Assembly (NCBI GenBank): GCA_006212045.1
Contig: PZPK01000008.1
Coordinates: 62,001 to 126,000 of the forward strand
Length of the DNA: 64,000 nucleotides
Source of the DNA: Oleiphilus sp.
GTDB lineage: Bacteria > Pseudomonadota > Gammaproteobacteria > Pseudomonadales > Oleiphilaceae
Direction of reading: 5' to 3'
Notes under the pieces: model-generated
The model's database searches: none
The model's input: the letters and a program-made list of their open reading frames with translations, nothing else
What the model was told of the DNA's origin: nothing
Position numbers and translations under genes: made by a program
In this document: positions 9,676 to 18,043 of the stretch, piece by piece
Position numbering within the stretch: position 1 is the first letter of the stretch
How the letters are laid out: each line of letters starts with the position of its first letter

Positions 9676-9677
9676 CT

Positions 9678-9697
9678 ATATCAACATTCTTCGATAT
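9678..9697. promoter_or_regulatory. Operator-like inverted repeat upstream of the sahR-like gene (site 2)
   Basis: ATATCAACATTCTTCGATAT is an imperfect copy of the core at 9648-9667. The two cores are 30 bp apart centre to centre, close to three helical turns, so both would face the same side of the DNA. Confidence 0.6.
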
Positions 9698-9794
9698 ACT
9701 GATTCGCCAACTCAAGCTACCAGACGCGAAACCAAAGCACGTGCCAGCCAATATCCCCGAAGCAGCGAACACTCTCGCAGACGATCGCTCCGAC

Positions 9795-10790
9795 ATGGCG
9801 AGACTCAGCCAGCTGTTCAAGGCCTGTGGCGATCCCTTGCGTTTGCAGATCCTTCAGGTCTTACAGAACGATACCTTTGGCGTGCTGGAGCTGACACAAC
9901 TGTTCGAAACCAAGCAGTCAGGCATGAGCCATCACCTGAAGGTGCTGAGTAACGCCGGACTGGTCGAAGCCCAGCGCGAAGGCAATGCAATCTTTTACCG
10001 ACGCCCCTTCCATGTTCGGGAAACGCTGGACATGGAAGCACTGACGCATGTGTTCCAGTTGCTGGATCAGCAGGCACTGGACCCGGAACTCGCCCAGCGC
10101 ATCGCCCAAGTAAGAACGCAACGTGCCGCCCAATCCCAGGCCTTTTTTGATCGCAACATCGAACGCTTCAGCGAACAGCAGGAAATGATCTGCGATTACG
10201 CGCAATATGCCAGTGCGAGTTTCGATCTTCTGCAGAAGTCTTCCTTACCCGAGCACGCCACAGTATTGGAGCTGGGCCCCGGTGAGGGCCGATTTCTGAA
10301 ACCCCTGGGTTTGCATTATGCGGAAGTCATTGCCTTGGACACTTCGCAAACCTTGCTGGGCAAGGCAAGCGCCTTCGCCAGTTCGGAGGGGCTAAAAAAC
10401 ATCGAATTTATTCACGGCGACACCGGGTATTTCAGAGAGCTCGGGCGCAAGACGGACGCCATTATCATGAACATGGTGCTGCATCACGTCCCCGCACCTG
10501 CGCGAATATTTGAAGACAGTTTTCATATTCTGAATGATCAGGGCGTGCTGGTGATCTGTGATCTATCGCACCACCATCAGGACTGGGCCAAGGAAAAATG
10601 TGGCGACCTGTGGCTCGGGTTCGAACCCTCCGAACTGAGCACCTGGGCGACCAAATCCGGCTTCCATGAAGACGAAAGTGTATTTATCGGCTTACGCAAC
10701 GGGTTTCAGATCCAGTTACGTAAATTTATCAAACCCCACCTGGCACTTGCGAAACAACCATTAGCCATGCAAGAAAGGAAAAATCTATGA
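9795..10790 (+). CDS. ArsR-family regulator fused to SAM-dependent methyltransferase domain (SahR type)
   Basis: About 331 residues from the only ATG. Residues 1-85 form an ArsR/SmtB winged helix ([16 protein letters not shown], then recognition helix [17 protein letters not shown] and wing [10 protein letters not shown]). Residues about 145-300 form a Rossmann methyltransferase domain with motif [11 protein letters not shown]. Proteins of this type near metK and ahcY are known as SahR, which senses S-adenosylhomocysteine and represses SAM-cycle genes. The frame is open back to a TTG at 9624, but that lies upstream of the two operators; a GTG at 9741 is the other option. Its stop overlaps metK in an ATGA, so it autoregulates an operon with metK if the operators are its sites. 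Confidence 0.85.
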   Translation: MARLSQLFKACGDPLRLQILQVLQNDTFGVLELTQLFETKQSGMSHHLKVLSNAGLVEAQREGNAIFYRRPFHVRETLDMEALTHVFQLLDQQALDPELAQRIAQVRTQRAAQSQAFFDRNIERFSEQQEMICDYAQYASASFDLLQKSSLPEHATVLELGPGEGRFLKPLGLHYAEVIALDTSQTLLGKASAFASSEGLKNIEFIHGDTGYFRELGRKTDAIIMNMVLHHVPAPARIFEDSFHILNDQGVLVICDLSHHHQDWAKEKCGDLWLGFEPSELSTWATKSGFHEDESVFIGLRNGFQIQLRKFIKPHLALAKQPLAMQERKNL

Positions 10791-11998
10791 GCGAATACAG
10801 CATATTCACCTCGGAATCCGTATCCGAAGGCCATCCCGACAAAGTCGCGGACCAAATTTCAGATGCCGTTCTGGATGCCATCATCTCGCGTGACCCTTTA
10901 GCGCGCGTTGCGGTCGAAACACTGGTCAAAACCGGCATGGCAGTCGTTGCGGGCGAAGTCACCACGTCCTGCTATGTTGATCTGGAAGATATCGTACGGG
11001 ATGTCATCACCGGCATCGGCTACAACAGCTCTGAAGTAGGTTTTGATGGCGAAACCTGTGCGGTACTGAACGGTATTGGCAAACAGTCCGTCGATATCAA
11101 CATGGGCGTTGATCGCGCCAAACCCGAAGATCAGGGCGCTGGCGACCAGGGTCTGATGTTCGGCTATGCGACCAACGAAACGCCGACTCTGATGCCGGCT
11201 CCGGTCTACTATTCACACCTGCTGGTCGAACGTCAGGCTGAACTGCGCAAGAACGGCACCCTGCCCTGGTTGCGCCCGGATGCAAAATCACAGGTCACGA
11301 TCAATTATGAAGGGGACACGCCCAAAATTGATGCCGTTGTGCTGTCCACTCAACACGATCCGAACATCACGCTGGACGATCTGCGTGAAGCCGTACTCGA
11401 AAACATCATCAAGCATGTCCTGCCGGCAGAATGGCTGCATGAGGGCACGCTCTATCACATCAACCCGACCGGTAATTTTGTCATCGGTGGTCCGGTAGGT
11501 GACTGTGGCCTGACCGGTCGTAAGATCATTGTAGATACCTACGGTGGTATGGCACGTCACGGTGGCGGTGCTTTCTCGGGCAAAGACCCGTCCAAGGTTG
11601 ACCGCTCAGCGGCCTACTATGGTCGTTATGTTGCCAAAAACGTGGTTGCAGCCGGTCTTGCCGATCGTTGTGAGATTCAGGTTTCCTACGCCATCGGCGT
11701 TGCTGACCCGACTTCGGTCTCAGTCAACACCTTCGGTACCGGAAAAGTCAGCGACACCGAACTCGCGAACATCATCCGCGAAGTCTTTGACCTGCGCCCC
11801 TACGCCATCCAGACACAACTGGAATTGCTCTACCCGATGTATCAACTGACTGCCGCGTACGGACACTTCGGTCGCGAGCCACAGGAAGTCACCTACGAAT
11901 ACGAAGAAAACGGCGAACAGAAGTCCAAAACCTTCACCGCCTTCACATGGGAAAAAACAGACCGGGTGGATGAGCTGAAGGCAGCAGCGGGAGTGTAA
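10787..11998 (+). CDS. metK: S-adenosylmethionine synthetase
   Basis: Makes SAM from methionine and ATP in the cytosol. 403 residues, somewhat longer than the common 380-390. Signature motifs: [16 protein letters not shown] near 16-31, [12 protein letters not shown] near 117-128 and [19 protein letters not shown] near 260-278. The start codon overlaps the stop of the regulator gene and is preceded by GAAAGGAAAA. It opens a run of SAM-cycle genes (metK, ahcY, metF) interrupted by a four-helix-bundle gene with inverted repeats. Confidence 0.98.
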   Translation: MSEYSIFTSESVSEGHPDKVADQISDAVLDAIISRDPLARVAVETLVKTGMAVVAGEVTTSCYVDLEDIVRDVITGIGYNSSEVGFDGETCAVLNGIGKQSVDINMGVDRAKPEDQGAGDQGLMFGYATNETPTLMPAPVYYSHLLVERQAELRKNGTLPWLRPDAKSQVTINYEGDTPKIDAVVLSTQHDPNITLDDLREAVLENIIKHVLPAEWLHEGTLYHINPTGNFVIGGPVGDCGLTGRKIIVDTYGGMARHGGGAFSGKDPSKVDRSAAYYGRYVAKNVVAAGLADRCEIQVSYAIGVADPTSVSVNTFGTGKVSDTELANIIREVFDLRPYAIQTQLELLYPMYQLTAAYGHFGREPQEVTYEYEENGEQKSKTFTAFTWEKTDRVDELKAAAGV

Positions 11999-12012
11999 AC
12001 CACGTAACGCAA

Positions 12013-12031
12013 AACGGGAGACGGGAGACGC
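12013..12031 (+). repeat. Left 19-bp repeat of element A
   Basis: AACGGGAGACGGGAGACGC. It can also fold with a degenerate inverted copy at 12036-12053 to give an imperfect stem-loop (AAAACG at 12011 pairs with CGTTTT at 12046). Confidence 0.75.
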
Positions 12032-12059
12032 AATAGCGCTGTTTCCGTTTTCCTTCAAG

Positions 12060-12079
12060 ATACAACAAGGAGGTTGTAT
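12060..12079 (+). promoter_or_regulatory. Hairpin with the ribosome-binding site in its loop, before the IVP gene
   Basis: ATACAAC at 12060-12066 and GTTGTAT at 12073-12079 form a perfect 7-bp stem; the 6-nt loop AAGGAG is the core of a strong ribosome-binding site, and the AT of the ATG start codon at 12078 lies in the stem. In mRNA this could expose or hide the start, so it may tune translation of the IVP gene. Confidence 0.55.
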
Positions 12080-12434
12080 GTACGTTAAGCGCCATAAACG
12101 TATGGATATCTGGAAACTTTCCATGCGCTTGGTCGAGGGGATTTACCAGACTACCGACCGACTGCCCGAATCTGAAAAATTTGGCTTAACCAGTCAAATG
12201 AGACGGGCAGCGGTAAGCATTCCATCAAACATAGCGGAAGGTGCATCCAGAAAGTCCGATAAGGAGTTTTATCGTTTTCTTTGCTTCTCGCGCGGATCGC
12301 TGATGGAACTTGAGACCCAATTGTTGATTTGCATGCGGCTGGGGTATATCGAAACCAACCGTGAACAGGAAGAACTCATCGAGCATATTTTCGCCAAGAT
12401 CAATGCTTTGATGCACAATTTAAACAGCCGATGA
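12078..12434 (+). CDS. Four-helix-bundle protein, 23S rRNA intervening-sequence (IVP/S23) family
   Basis: A 118-residue, helical, basic protein with the family pattern: DIWKLSMRLVEGIYQTTDRLP, then FGLTSQMRRAAVSIPSNIAEGASR near 40-63, then EFYRFLCFSRGSLMELETQL and a last amphipathic helix. Proteins of this family were first noted in insertions within 23S rRNA genes and share the fold of Avd, the accessory protein of diversity-generating retroelements; their function is not established. Here it sits between metK and ahcY, with AAGGAGG before the ATG, enclosed by a 19-bp inverted repeat. It is intact, in the direction of the operon, and unrelated in function to its neighbours, which suggests insertion. 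Confidence 0.88.
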   Translation: MYVKRHKRMDIWKLSMRLVEGIYQTTDRLPESEKFGLTSQMRRAAVSIPSNIAEGASRKSDKEFYRFLCFSRGSLMELETQLLICMRLGYIETNREQEELIEHIFAKINALMHNLNSR

Positions 12435-12456
12435 GAGGCAAGGCCAGTTACGCACA

Positions 12457-12475
12457 GCGTCTGCCGTCTCCCGTC
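12457..12475 (-). repeat. Right 19-bp inverted repeat of element A
   Basis: On the minus strand this reads GACGGGAGACGGCAGACGC, 17 of 19 identical to the left copy at 12013. It ends 21 bases before the ahcY start. Confidence 0.75.
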
Positions 12476-12496
12476 TGGCATAAAGCGGAGTAAATA

Positions 12497-13876
12497 ATGA
12501 ACTTCACAGATTACAAAGTAGCAGACATGAGCCTGGCCGAATGGGGCCGTAAGGAAATTGACATTGCCGAAGGTGAAATGCCGGCATTGATGGCTTTGCG
12601 TCGCAAGTACAAGGACAGCCAGCCACTGGCCGGTGCCAAGATCATGGGGTGTATCCACATGACGATCCAGACCGCAGTCCTGATCGAAACGTTGATCGAT
12701 TTGGGTGCTGATGTACGCTGGTCTTCCTGTAATATTTTCTCTACTCAGGATCACGCAGCGGCTGCGATTGCGGCTGCCGGTATTCCGGTATTTGCCTGGA
12801 AAGGCGAAACGGAAGAAGAATTCCTGTGGTGTATCGAACAGACGATCCTGTCCGAGAAAGGCGGCAACGAGCCATGGGATGCCAACATGATTCTGGACGA
12901 TGGCGGTGACCTGACCCAGATGGTGCATGACAAGTACCCGGCCATGCTGGACAAGATCCACGGTATCTCGGAAGAAACCACCACGGGTGTGCACCGTCTG
13001 CTGGAGATGATGGAAAAAGGCGAGCTGCTGGTTCCGGCCATCAACGTCAACGACTCTGTCACCAAGTCCAAAAATGACAACAAATACGGCTGTCGACACA
13101 GCCTGAACGATGCCATTAAGCGTGGTACCGATCACCTCCTGGCGGGTAAGAAAGCACTGGTCATTGGCTATGGTGATGTCGGTAAGGGTTCTGCCGCATC
13201 CTTGCGTCAGGAAGGCATGATCGTGAAGGTCACAGAAATCGACCCGATCTGCGCCATGCAAGCCTGCATGGACGGCTTTGAAGTGGTTTCACCCTACATT
13301 AATGGCGTCAACACGGGCTCTATCGACTGCATCGACAAAGCAATCATGGGCACAACTGACCTGATCGTCACGACAACTGGCAACGTTGATGTGTGTGACG
13401 CCAACATGCTGCAGACCGTCAAAAACGGCGCTGTGGTCTGTAACATTGGCCACTTCGACAGCGAAATCAATACCGCCTACATGCGCGAGCACTGGGAGTG
13501 GGAAGAAGTTAAACCACAGGTGCACAAAATCTATCGCAACAAGGAAACTAACGATCACCTGATCCTGCTGTCAGAAGGTCGACTGGTGAACCTGGGCAAC
13601 GCCACTGGTCACCCTTCACGCATCATGGATGGCTCTTTTGCCAACCAGGTGCTGGCACAGATCTATCTGTACGAGCGCAAGTTTGCGGATCTGATGGAAA
13701 GCGAAAAGAAAGACAGCCTTTACGTTAAAGTGCTGCCTAAGAAACTGGACGAAGAAGTCGCTCAGGATATGGTCGAAGGCTTTGGTGGTGTCATTACCAA
13801 AATGACCAAAGAGCAGGCAGACTACATCAACGTACCGGTTGAAGGGCCTTATAAGCCTGAGTCTTATAAGTATTGA
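12497..13876 (+). CDS. ahcY: Adenosylhomocysteinase
   Basis: Splits S-adenosylhomocysteine into adenosine and homocysteine, removing the inhibitor left by methylation reactions. 459 residues, the normal bacterial length. Evidence: N-terminal substrate domain with [16 protein letters not shown] and [15 protein letters not shown], the NAD-binding Rossmann motif [14 protein letters not shown] near 225-238, the TTTGNVDV motif, and the conserved C-terminal KPESYKY. Located between metK and metF, consistent with an operon for the methyl cycle, although element A now separates it from metK. Confidence 0.98.
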   Translation: MNFTDYKVADMSLAEWGRKEIDIAEGEMPALMALRRKYKDSQPLAGAKIMGCIHMTIQTAVLIETLIDLGADVRWSSCNIFSTQDHAAAAIAAAGIPVFAWKGETEEEFLWCIEQTILSEKGGNEPWDANMILDDGGDLTQMVHDKYPAMLDKIHGISEETTTGVHRLLEMMEKGELLVPAINVNDSVTKSKNDNKYGCRHSLNDAIKRGTDHLLAGKKALVIGYGDVGKGSAASLRQEGMIVKVTEIDPICAMQACMDGFEVVSPYINGVNTGSIDCIDKAIMGTTDLIVTTTGNVDVCDANMLQTVKNGAVVCNIGHFDSEINTAYMREHWEWEEVKPQVHKIYRNKETNDHLILLSEGRLVNLGNATGHPSRIMDGSFANQVLAQIYLYERKFADLMESEKKDSLYVKVLPKKLDEEVAQDMVEGFGGVITKMTKEQADYINVPVEGPYKPESYKY

Positions 13877-13889
13877 TTGCTGGACGCTG

Positions 13890-13908
13890 AACGGGAGACG
13901 GAAGACGC
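13890..13908 (+). repeat. Left 19-bp repeat of element B
   Basis: AACGGGAGACGGAAGACGC, 18 of 19 identical to the left repeat of element A. GGAAGACGC at its end can pair, with one G-T wobble, with GCGTTTTCC at 13918-13926. Confidence 0.75.
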
Positions 13909-13964
13909 TGCTTTAATGCGTTTTCCTTCCAGCGAAGTGGGTACCGAGAAATTCTGAAGGCTTT

Positions 13965-14003
13965 ATGGGAGACGAAAGACGCTACGGCGTCACATCTCCC
14001 GTT
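13965..14003. repeat. Internal hairpin copy of the repeat in element B
   Basis: ATGGGAGACGAAAGACGC at 13965-13982 faces an inverted partner at 13987-14003, giving a 39-bp hairpin with GACGC and GCGTC closing a short loop and GGGAGA pairing with TCTCCC at the base. Confidence 0.65.
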
Positions 14004-14066
14004 AACCGCTGCCAGAAACAGCGCCCGATTCGATTAGTGGCGGAAGAACGAACGAGTCTCGATCTA

Positions 14067-14085
14067 GCGTTTTCCGTCTCCCGTC
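14067..14085 (-). repeat. Right 19-bp inverted repeat of element B
   Basis: On the minus strand this reads GACGGGAGACGGAAAACGC, 17 of 19 identical to the left copy at 13890. Confidence 0.75.
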
Positions 14086-14154
14086 GAGCAAATCGAGCGC
14101 GCAGCTCCGGCTGCGCCAAGCGAGCAAAACGCAAACAAACAAAGAGAATCTCTC

Positions 14155-15027
14155 ATGCAAAGCCAAAAACAATTCAAGCGACGTTTCAGCTTTGAGTTTT
14201 TCCCGCCAAAAACACCCCAGGGCAAGGAAAAACTGCAAGTGGTTCGGGACGAACTGGCACGGCGTAAACCGGATTTCTTTTCCGTCACCTACGGTGCCGG
14301 AGGTTCTACGCAGGAACGTACGATTGACACGGTGTTGACCTTTCAGGATCAGGGCATCGCAACCGCACCTCACCTATCCTGTGTTGGATCAACCAAAGAA
14401 ACCATCACCGAGTTGCTGGATCTTTATAAGGAAAACGGCGTCACGCGTATCGTTGCGCTGCGTGGGGACTTACCTTCGGGTATGGGTGGTTCGGCGGGTG
14501 AGTTGAAGTACGCCAACGAACTAGTCGCGTTTATTCGCGAGCACAGTGGCGAGCACTTTAACCTGGAAGTGGCGGCCTACCCTGAATTCCACCCGCAGGC
14601 GGCCAGTGCCGAAGCGGACCTGTTGAATTTCAAGAAGAAAGTGGATGCCGGTGCCAACAGCGCCATCACCCAGTATTTTTTCAATGTCGATGCCTATTTC
14701 TACTTTATTGACCGGATTGAAGCCTTGGGTATCAATATTCCTGTGGTGCCCGGCATTATGCCGATCACCAATTTCAGTAATCTGGTGCGCTTCAGTGATA
14801 TGTGTGGAGCCGAGATACCGCGCTGGATCAAAAAACAGCTCGAAGCCTATGCCGATGATACGGACAGCATTCTCAAATTTGGCGAAGAAGTCGTCACACG
14901 AATGTGCGAAACCTTGCTGAAAGAAGGTGTGCCCGGCCTGCACTTCTACACCATGAACCAGTCAGCACCGACGCTGGCGGTCTGGGACAATCTGGGGCTG
15001 AGTGACAAGGAAAAAATCACCTTCTGA
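14155..15027 (+). CDS. metF: Methylenetetrahydrofolate reductase
   Basis: FAD enzyme that reduces 5,10-methylene-THF to 5-methyl-THF, the methyl donor for homocysteine remethylation. 290 residues with the usual TIM-barrel motifs: FSFEFFPPKTPQGKEKL at the start, FFSVTYGAGGST, the active-site region ALRGDLP near 101-107, and ITQYFFNVDAYFYF near 176-189. The ATG follows an AGAGAA stretch. It completes the methyl-cycle cluster with metK and ahcY; the spacer before it holds element B. Confidence 0.97.
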   Translation: MQSQKQFKRRFSFEFFPPKTPQGKEKLQVVRDELARRKPDFFSVTYGAGGSTQERTIDTVLTFQDQGIATAPHLSCVGSTKETITELLDLYKENGVTRIVALRGDLPSGMGGSAGELKYANELVAFIREHSGEHFNLEVAAYPEFHPQAASAEADLLNFKKKVDAGANSAITQYFFNVDAYFYFIDRIEALGINIPVVPGIMPITNFSNLVRFSDMCGAEIPRWIKKQLEAYADDTDSILKFGEEVVTRMCETLLKEGVPGLHFYTMNQSAPTLAVWDNLGLSDKEKITF

Positions 15028-15421
15028 CATCGAACGGAGCCTTGTCTCCGACACAGAAGGTGCAAGTCTCTCACACCAGGTACAAAGATATTGCATGCCA
15101 ACAGGCATGCGGATATCACGTTAGCACTCACGCATTCAGCGACGCTGTATGCGCCCATCATCGGTCTGATCAACAGCAGACCGTCTCTCTTTCAGCCATT
15201 CAATAGCGAATCAGGCACGCTGTCTGCTCACGCTGTAACGACACCTTGATTGCAAGTTCGCAGCACTTAACATTTCTGCGCCTTTCTTTTCGGCATTGCC
15301 TGTCTTTGTTCGCTTTTCTTCAGAACCAGAGCTATTATCGACGACAACTCTTTTTTGAGTAAAACGAATTATATTCATCATTGCCGTGAAATATTCTCAC
15401 AAATAAAATCATTCGGACGCT
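15028..15421. other. 394-bp spacer between metF and the LysR gene
   Basis: No gene seen on either strand. A weak hairpin (CGGAG and CTCCG) lies just after the metF stop, near 15036-15051. At 15093-15110 GCATGCC and GGCATGC form a perfect 7-bp inverted repeat with a 4-nt loop, framed by GATAT and ATATC. The A+T-rich last 100 bases probably hold the LysR-gene promoter. Confidence 0.5.
15093..15110. promoter_or_regulatory. Inverted repeat downstream of metF
   Basis: GCATGCC-AACA-GGCATGC, a perfect 7-bp stem with a tetraloop, extended by an outer GATAT/ATATC match. It may act as a transcript end for the metF operon (no T tract) or as an operator. Confidence 0.35.
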
Positions 15422-16339
15422 ATGAATAATTACGAAGTCTTTGTCACAGTCGTTAAACAGGGAAGCTTTTCCGCTGCGGCCAAAGTGCTGCACCGCTCGC
15501 CTTCAGCCATCAGCAAATTGATGGCACAGTTGGAACAGAAGCTGGATGTCCAGCTATTTGACCGAACTACGCGTACATTAAAGATGACCGAGGCGGGTGA
15601 AATATACTATGCGAGAGCCGTCGATATTGTCAGAAGAGTCAATGACGCAGAGTCAGAACTCAAAGAGTTTTCCGGAGAGCCCTGTGGCTTAATTCGCATC
15701 ACTTTTCCGAACGCCCTGTCCTCTTCCCCGATTATTGCGGTACTGGCAGATTTTGCGCAGCGGTATCCCAAAGTCACGTTTGACATGAATGTGTCGATCG
15801 ACAAAAAAAACCTTCTCGAAGACAACCTGGACTTTGCTTTTCGTGTGGGTCCGCTGGACGATTCAGGCATGGTCGCAATCAAGCTCTTTGAAATTGCGCC
15901 GGCATTCTGTGCATCGCCCGAATTTATTGAGAAACATGGCTTTCCCAGCAACCTTCAGGAGTTGCTTGAGCTTCCCCTGCTCATCCCCAGTAATATCAAT
16001 GTGGTGAAACAGAGCAAGGCCTTGCAGCCAGACCTCGATTGGTCCCGTATCAATCATCTGCACTCGGGGGTGGATATTCCGACTTTTATGAATTTGGCCT
16101 GTGCCGGTTTTAGCGCCACCTTCTGCTTTCAGCATTTGCTTCGGGAATATGAAGGGCGTGGAGAATTGGTCGATATCACGCCGGCAGCACTGAAAGCAAA
16201 GTTTCCTGTTTACCTTGTCTACCAAAACTATCAGTATATGCCCATCAAACACCGGGTCTTTGTCGATCTGTTCAAGCAGGCGTTTCAAATCTCAACGGCA
16301 TCGAATGAAGAGCACACCGTGGAACAAACGAAGAACTAA
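15422..16339 (+). CDS. LysR-family transcriptional regulator
   Basis: A 305-residue LTTR. Residues 1-60 form the winged helix (SFSAAAKVLHRSPSAISKLMAQLEQKLDVQLFDRTTRTLKMT, where the recognition helix is SPSAISKLMAQLE); residues about 90-295 are the effector-binding domain of the CrgA-like group with FPNALSSSPIIAVLADF and DFAFRVGPL. Its target is not evident: neighbours are metF upstream and a convergent oxygenase-like gene. The stop codon overlaps the stop of that convergent gene. Confidence 0.92.
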   Translation: MNNYEVFVTVVKQGSFSAAAKVLHRSPSAISKLMAQLEQKLDVQLFDRTTRTLKMTEAGEIYYARAVDIVRRVNDAESELKEFSGEPCGLIRITFPNALSSSPIIAVLADFAQRYPKVTFDMNVSIDKKNLLEDNLDFAFRVGPLDDSGMVAIKLFEIAPAFCASPEFIEKHGFPSNLQELLELPLLIPSNINVVKQSKALQPDLDWSRINHLHSGVDIPTFMNLACAGFSATFCFQHLLREYEGRGELVDITPAALKAKFPVYLVYQNYQYMPIKHRVFVDLFKQAFQISTASNEEHTVEQTKN

Positions 16340-17064
16340 TGCAGGTCAATGGTTTGTCGCGGCATGGACACCCTTGGCGTGCCCCTGAAGGCTCCCCAAG
16401 TCACCAATGCATACTTGACGCCCTGCGTGATCGGCAGCGACTCGTGTGAAAAGACATGCCCTGATGGAAACAACACCAGATCGCCGGCTTTGGGCTGGTA
16501 GAAGAAATTGAGCCCTTTAAAGTTTAGCCCCCCGCCTTCGTAATCGTCATTGAGATAAATCAGCATGGAAAAATCCCGATCGATAAAGCGATAGAAGCGC
16601 TGCATTTTGGAACAATAGTTTTCCGAGTCTGCATGCAGGCCATATTTACCGCCAATGTCATAACGCAGCAGTTGTGGTGGCTCAATCCAAGTGGGAGACA
16701 ATGACTGATGGGGCAAGTGCTCTCTGCAGGCTTTCGCGAACCAGCTTTCAACCAGCGGCTGCCGATCACTCAGCTCAACCCTTTTCGTGATGCGCGTCGA
16801 ATGCATTTTATGTTCGCGCCGGCTTTGGCTATGTGCTTTCGAGTCCGCCACTTCCAGCCAGTCTCGCGGCTGGCGCTCGGCAAAATCGAGCAGCGCTTTT
16901 CTCGCTTTGGCATCAATAAAGTCAGATACAACGGACACGGAGCGGGGCAAACCGTTTACCCGGGCGTCGGATGCACAGCACTCACCAAAACGCCTACCGG
17001 AACCGCAGTAACAGGGCTTGCCTGTATGAAAATGAAAGCTGGGAACATAGTATCGCTCTTGCAT
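16336..17064 (-). CDS. 2-oxoglutarate/Fe(II) oxygenase (prolyl-4-hydroxylase type) with N-terminal SEC-C motif
   Basis: A 242-residue protein in two parts. Residues 14-31 hold a SEC-C zinc motif, CYCGSGRRFGECC, as found at the end of SecA. Residues about 45-230 are a double-stranded beta-helix dioxygenase: iron ligands HxD in YGLHADSENY and a distal His in FSHES, with a Lys/Tyr-containing segment VKYALVTW for 2-oxoglutarate nearby. It is probably a cytosolic hydroxylase of a protein substrate; the SEC-C motif may bind it to the ribosome or to a partner, but that is inference. The ATG has a GGAG site eight bases upstream. Convergent with, and overlapping by 4 bp, the LysR gene. Confidence 0.85.
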   Translation of the reverse strand: MQERYYVPSFHFHTGKPCYCGSGRRFGECCASDARVNGLPRSVSVVSDFIDAKARKALLDFAERQPRDWLEVADSKAHSQSRREHKMHSTRITKRVELSDRQPLVESWFAKACREHLPHQSLSPTWIEPPQLLRYDIGGKYGLHADSENYCSKMQRFYRFIDRDFSMLIYLNDDYEGGGLNFKGLNFFYQPKAGDLVLFPSGHVFSHESLPITQGVKYALVTWGAFRGTPRVSMPRQTIDLH

Positions 17065-17314
17065 AATAAAACTCCATTCGTCATCAATTCGTGAGCATCC
17101 CGACCATTGGGAGCCGCACAGATTTGCGTTTGGAAAATCATTATTCAGGAAGATCCTTCTTTGCCGTTAGCGACAATAATGCAAAGGATTTGTGAGATAT
17201 ATTCATAAGTGATTTGTGACCCAATTCAACAGGATAATAGTGTCGCATCTTCACTCTCAGCTCGATTTCAGCTATAACAGCGCCCACCCTTTGCCAGAGT
17301 CCCGGCCGTTTTTT

Positions 17315-18043
17315 ATGCGGATACCTAATATTTATACACCCAAGCCCTTGCTTGCGGATTGTCGCGTAGAACTTGACACCAATGCCGCCAATCACATCGC
17401 TAAAGTGTTGCGCATGAAGGTGGGTGACCAAGTGCAATTGTTCAATGGCGACGGAAATTTCTACCCAGCCAGCCTTCTCGAGACCAGCAAGAAGTCCGTT
17501 TTAGCCCAGACCGGGGATGCGGTAAAAAGCAAGTCCGAATCATCGCTGCATACCCACCTTGGCCAAGTGATTTCGCGAGGGGATCGTATGGACTATGCAG
17601 TCCAGAAAGCAACCGAGCTCGGGGTCAACGAGATCACACCATTATTCAGCGCACGCTGTGAGGTGAAACTGAACAGGGAGCGCCAGGAAAAACGGCAACT
17701 GCACTGGCAACAGGTCGCCATTCACGCCGCAGAACAATGTGGCAGGGCCTGTATTCCGAAAGTTCACGCGCCCATGCCCCTCGACGAATGGACCAGCGGT
17801 AAAAGCGATTCCGGGCTCGCTCTGGTATTGCATCACCGGGATACACAGCAACTTTCCGGGCTCGCCAGGCCCTCACGTGTCAGTCTGCTGGTTGGCCCGG
17901 AGGGGGGCCTCAGCAGCGAAGAAATTGAGTCTACCACTTCAAAAGGGTTTACCGCCTGTACCTTCGGCCCCAGGGTATTGCGCACCGAAACGGCACCGGT
18001 CACCGCACTCAGCATCGTACAGTGGCTATGGGGTGATTTTTAA
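17315..18043 (+). CDS. rsmE: 16S rRNA m3U1498 methyltransferase RsmE
   Basis: Methylates N3 of U1498 in 16S rRNA. 242 residues from the ATG at 17315, the family's normal length; the frame is open 99 bases further upstream but without family similarity. Features: N-terminal PUA-like domain (HIAKVLRMKVGDQVQLFNGDG), KATELGVNEITPLFSARCEV, then the SPOUT knot motifs LLVGPEGGLSSEEI near 192-205 and LGPRVLRTETAP-type segment (FGPRVLRTETAPVTAL) near 220-235. Its neighbour downstream is an RND adaptor; no operon is implied. Confidence 0.96.
   Translation: MRIPNIYTPKPLLADCRVELDTNAANHIAKVLRMKVGDQVQLFNGDGNFYPASLLETSKKSVLAQTGDAVKSKSESSLHTHLGQVISRGDRMDYAVQKATELGVNEITPLFSARCEVKLNRERQEKRQLHWQQVAIHAAEQCGRACIPKVHAPMPLDEWTSGKSDSGLALVLHHRDTQQLSGLARPSRVSLLVGPEGGLSSEEIESTTSKGFTACTFGPRVLRTETAPVTALSIVQWLWGDF

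Larger units (their letters stand above)
12013..12475. mobile_element. Candidate small repeat-bounded element carrying the IVP gene (element A)
   Basis: A 463-bp stretch between metK and ahcY that begins with a 19-bp repeat and ends with the same repeat inverted (17 of 19 identical). Between them lies one intact gene, the IVP/S23-type four-helix-bundle protein, and a hairpin over its ribosome-binding site. I saw no target duplication and no transposase. The same repeat pair, without a gene, occupies the next spacer (13890-14085). An insertion of a non-autonomous element is the simplest reading; a REPIN-like repeat pair that happens to flank a gene is the alternative. Confidence 0.5.
13890..14085. 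mobile_element. Candidate gene-less relative of element A (element B)
   Basis: This 196-bp stretch fills most of the 278-bp ahcY-metF spacer. It starts with the same 19-bp repeat as element A and ends with an inverted copy (17 of 19 identical to each other). Inside are a degenerate inverted half at 13918-13930 and a complete small hairpin copy at 13965-14003. No coding potential is convincing; the short open frame across it shows no family features. It looks like a MITE- or REPIN-type relative of element A. Confidence 0.45.

Noticed and set aside
12078-12434. Avd of a diversity-generating retroelement
   Set aside because: Same fold family, but no reverse transcriptase, template repeat or variable gene is present in the window.
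12078-12434. Ribosomal intervening sequence in a 23S rRNA gene
   Set aside because: Both neighbours are protein genes (metK and ahcY); no rRNA sequence surrounds it.
12269-13261. 330-residue open frame on the minus strand
   Set aside because: Antisense to ahcY and the IVP gene; both sense genes are clearly real.
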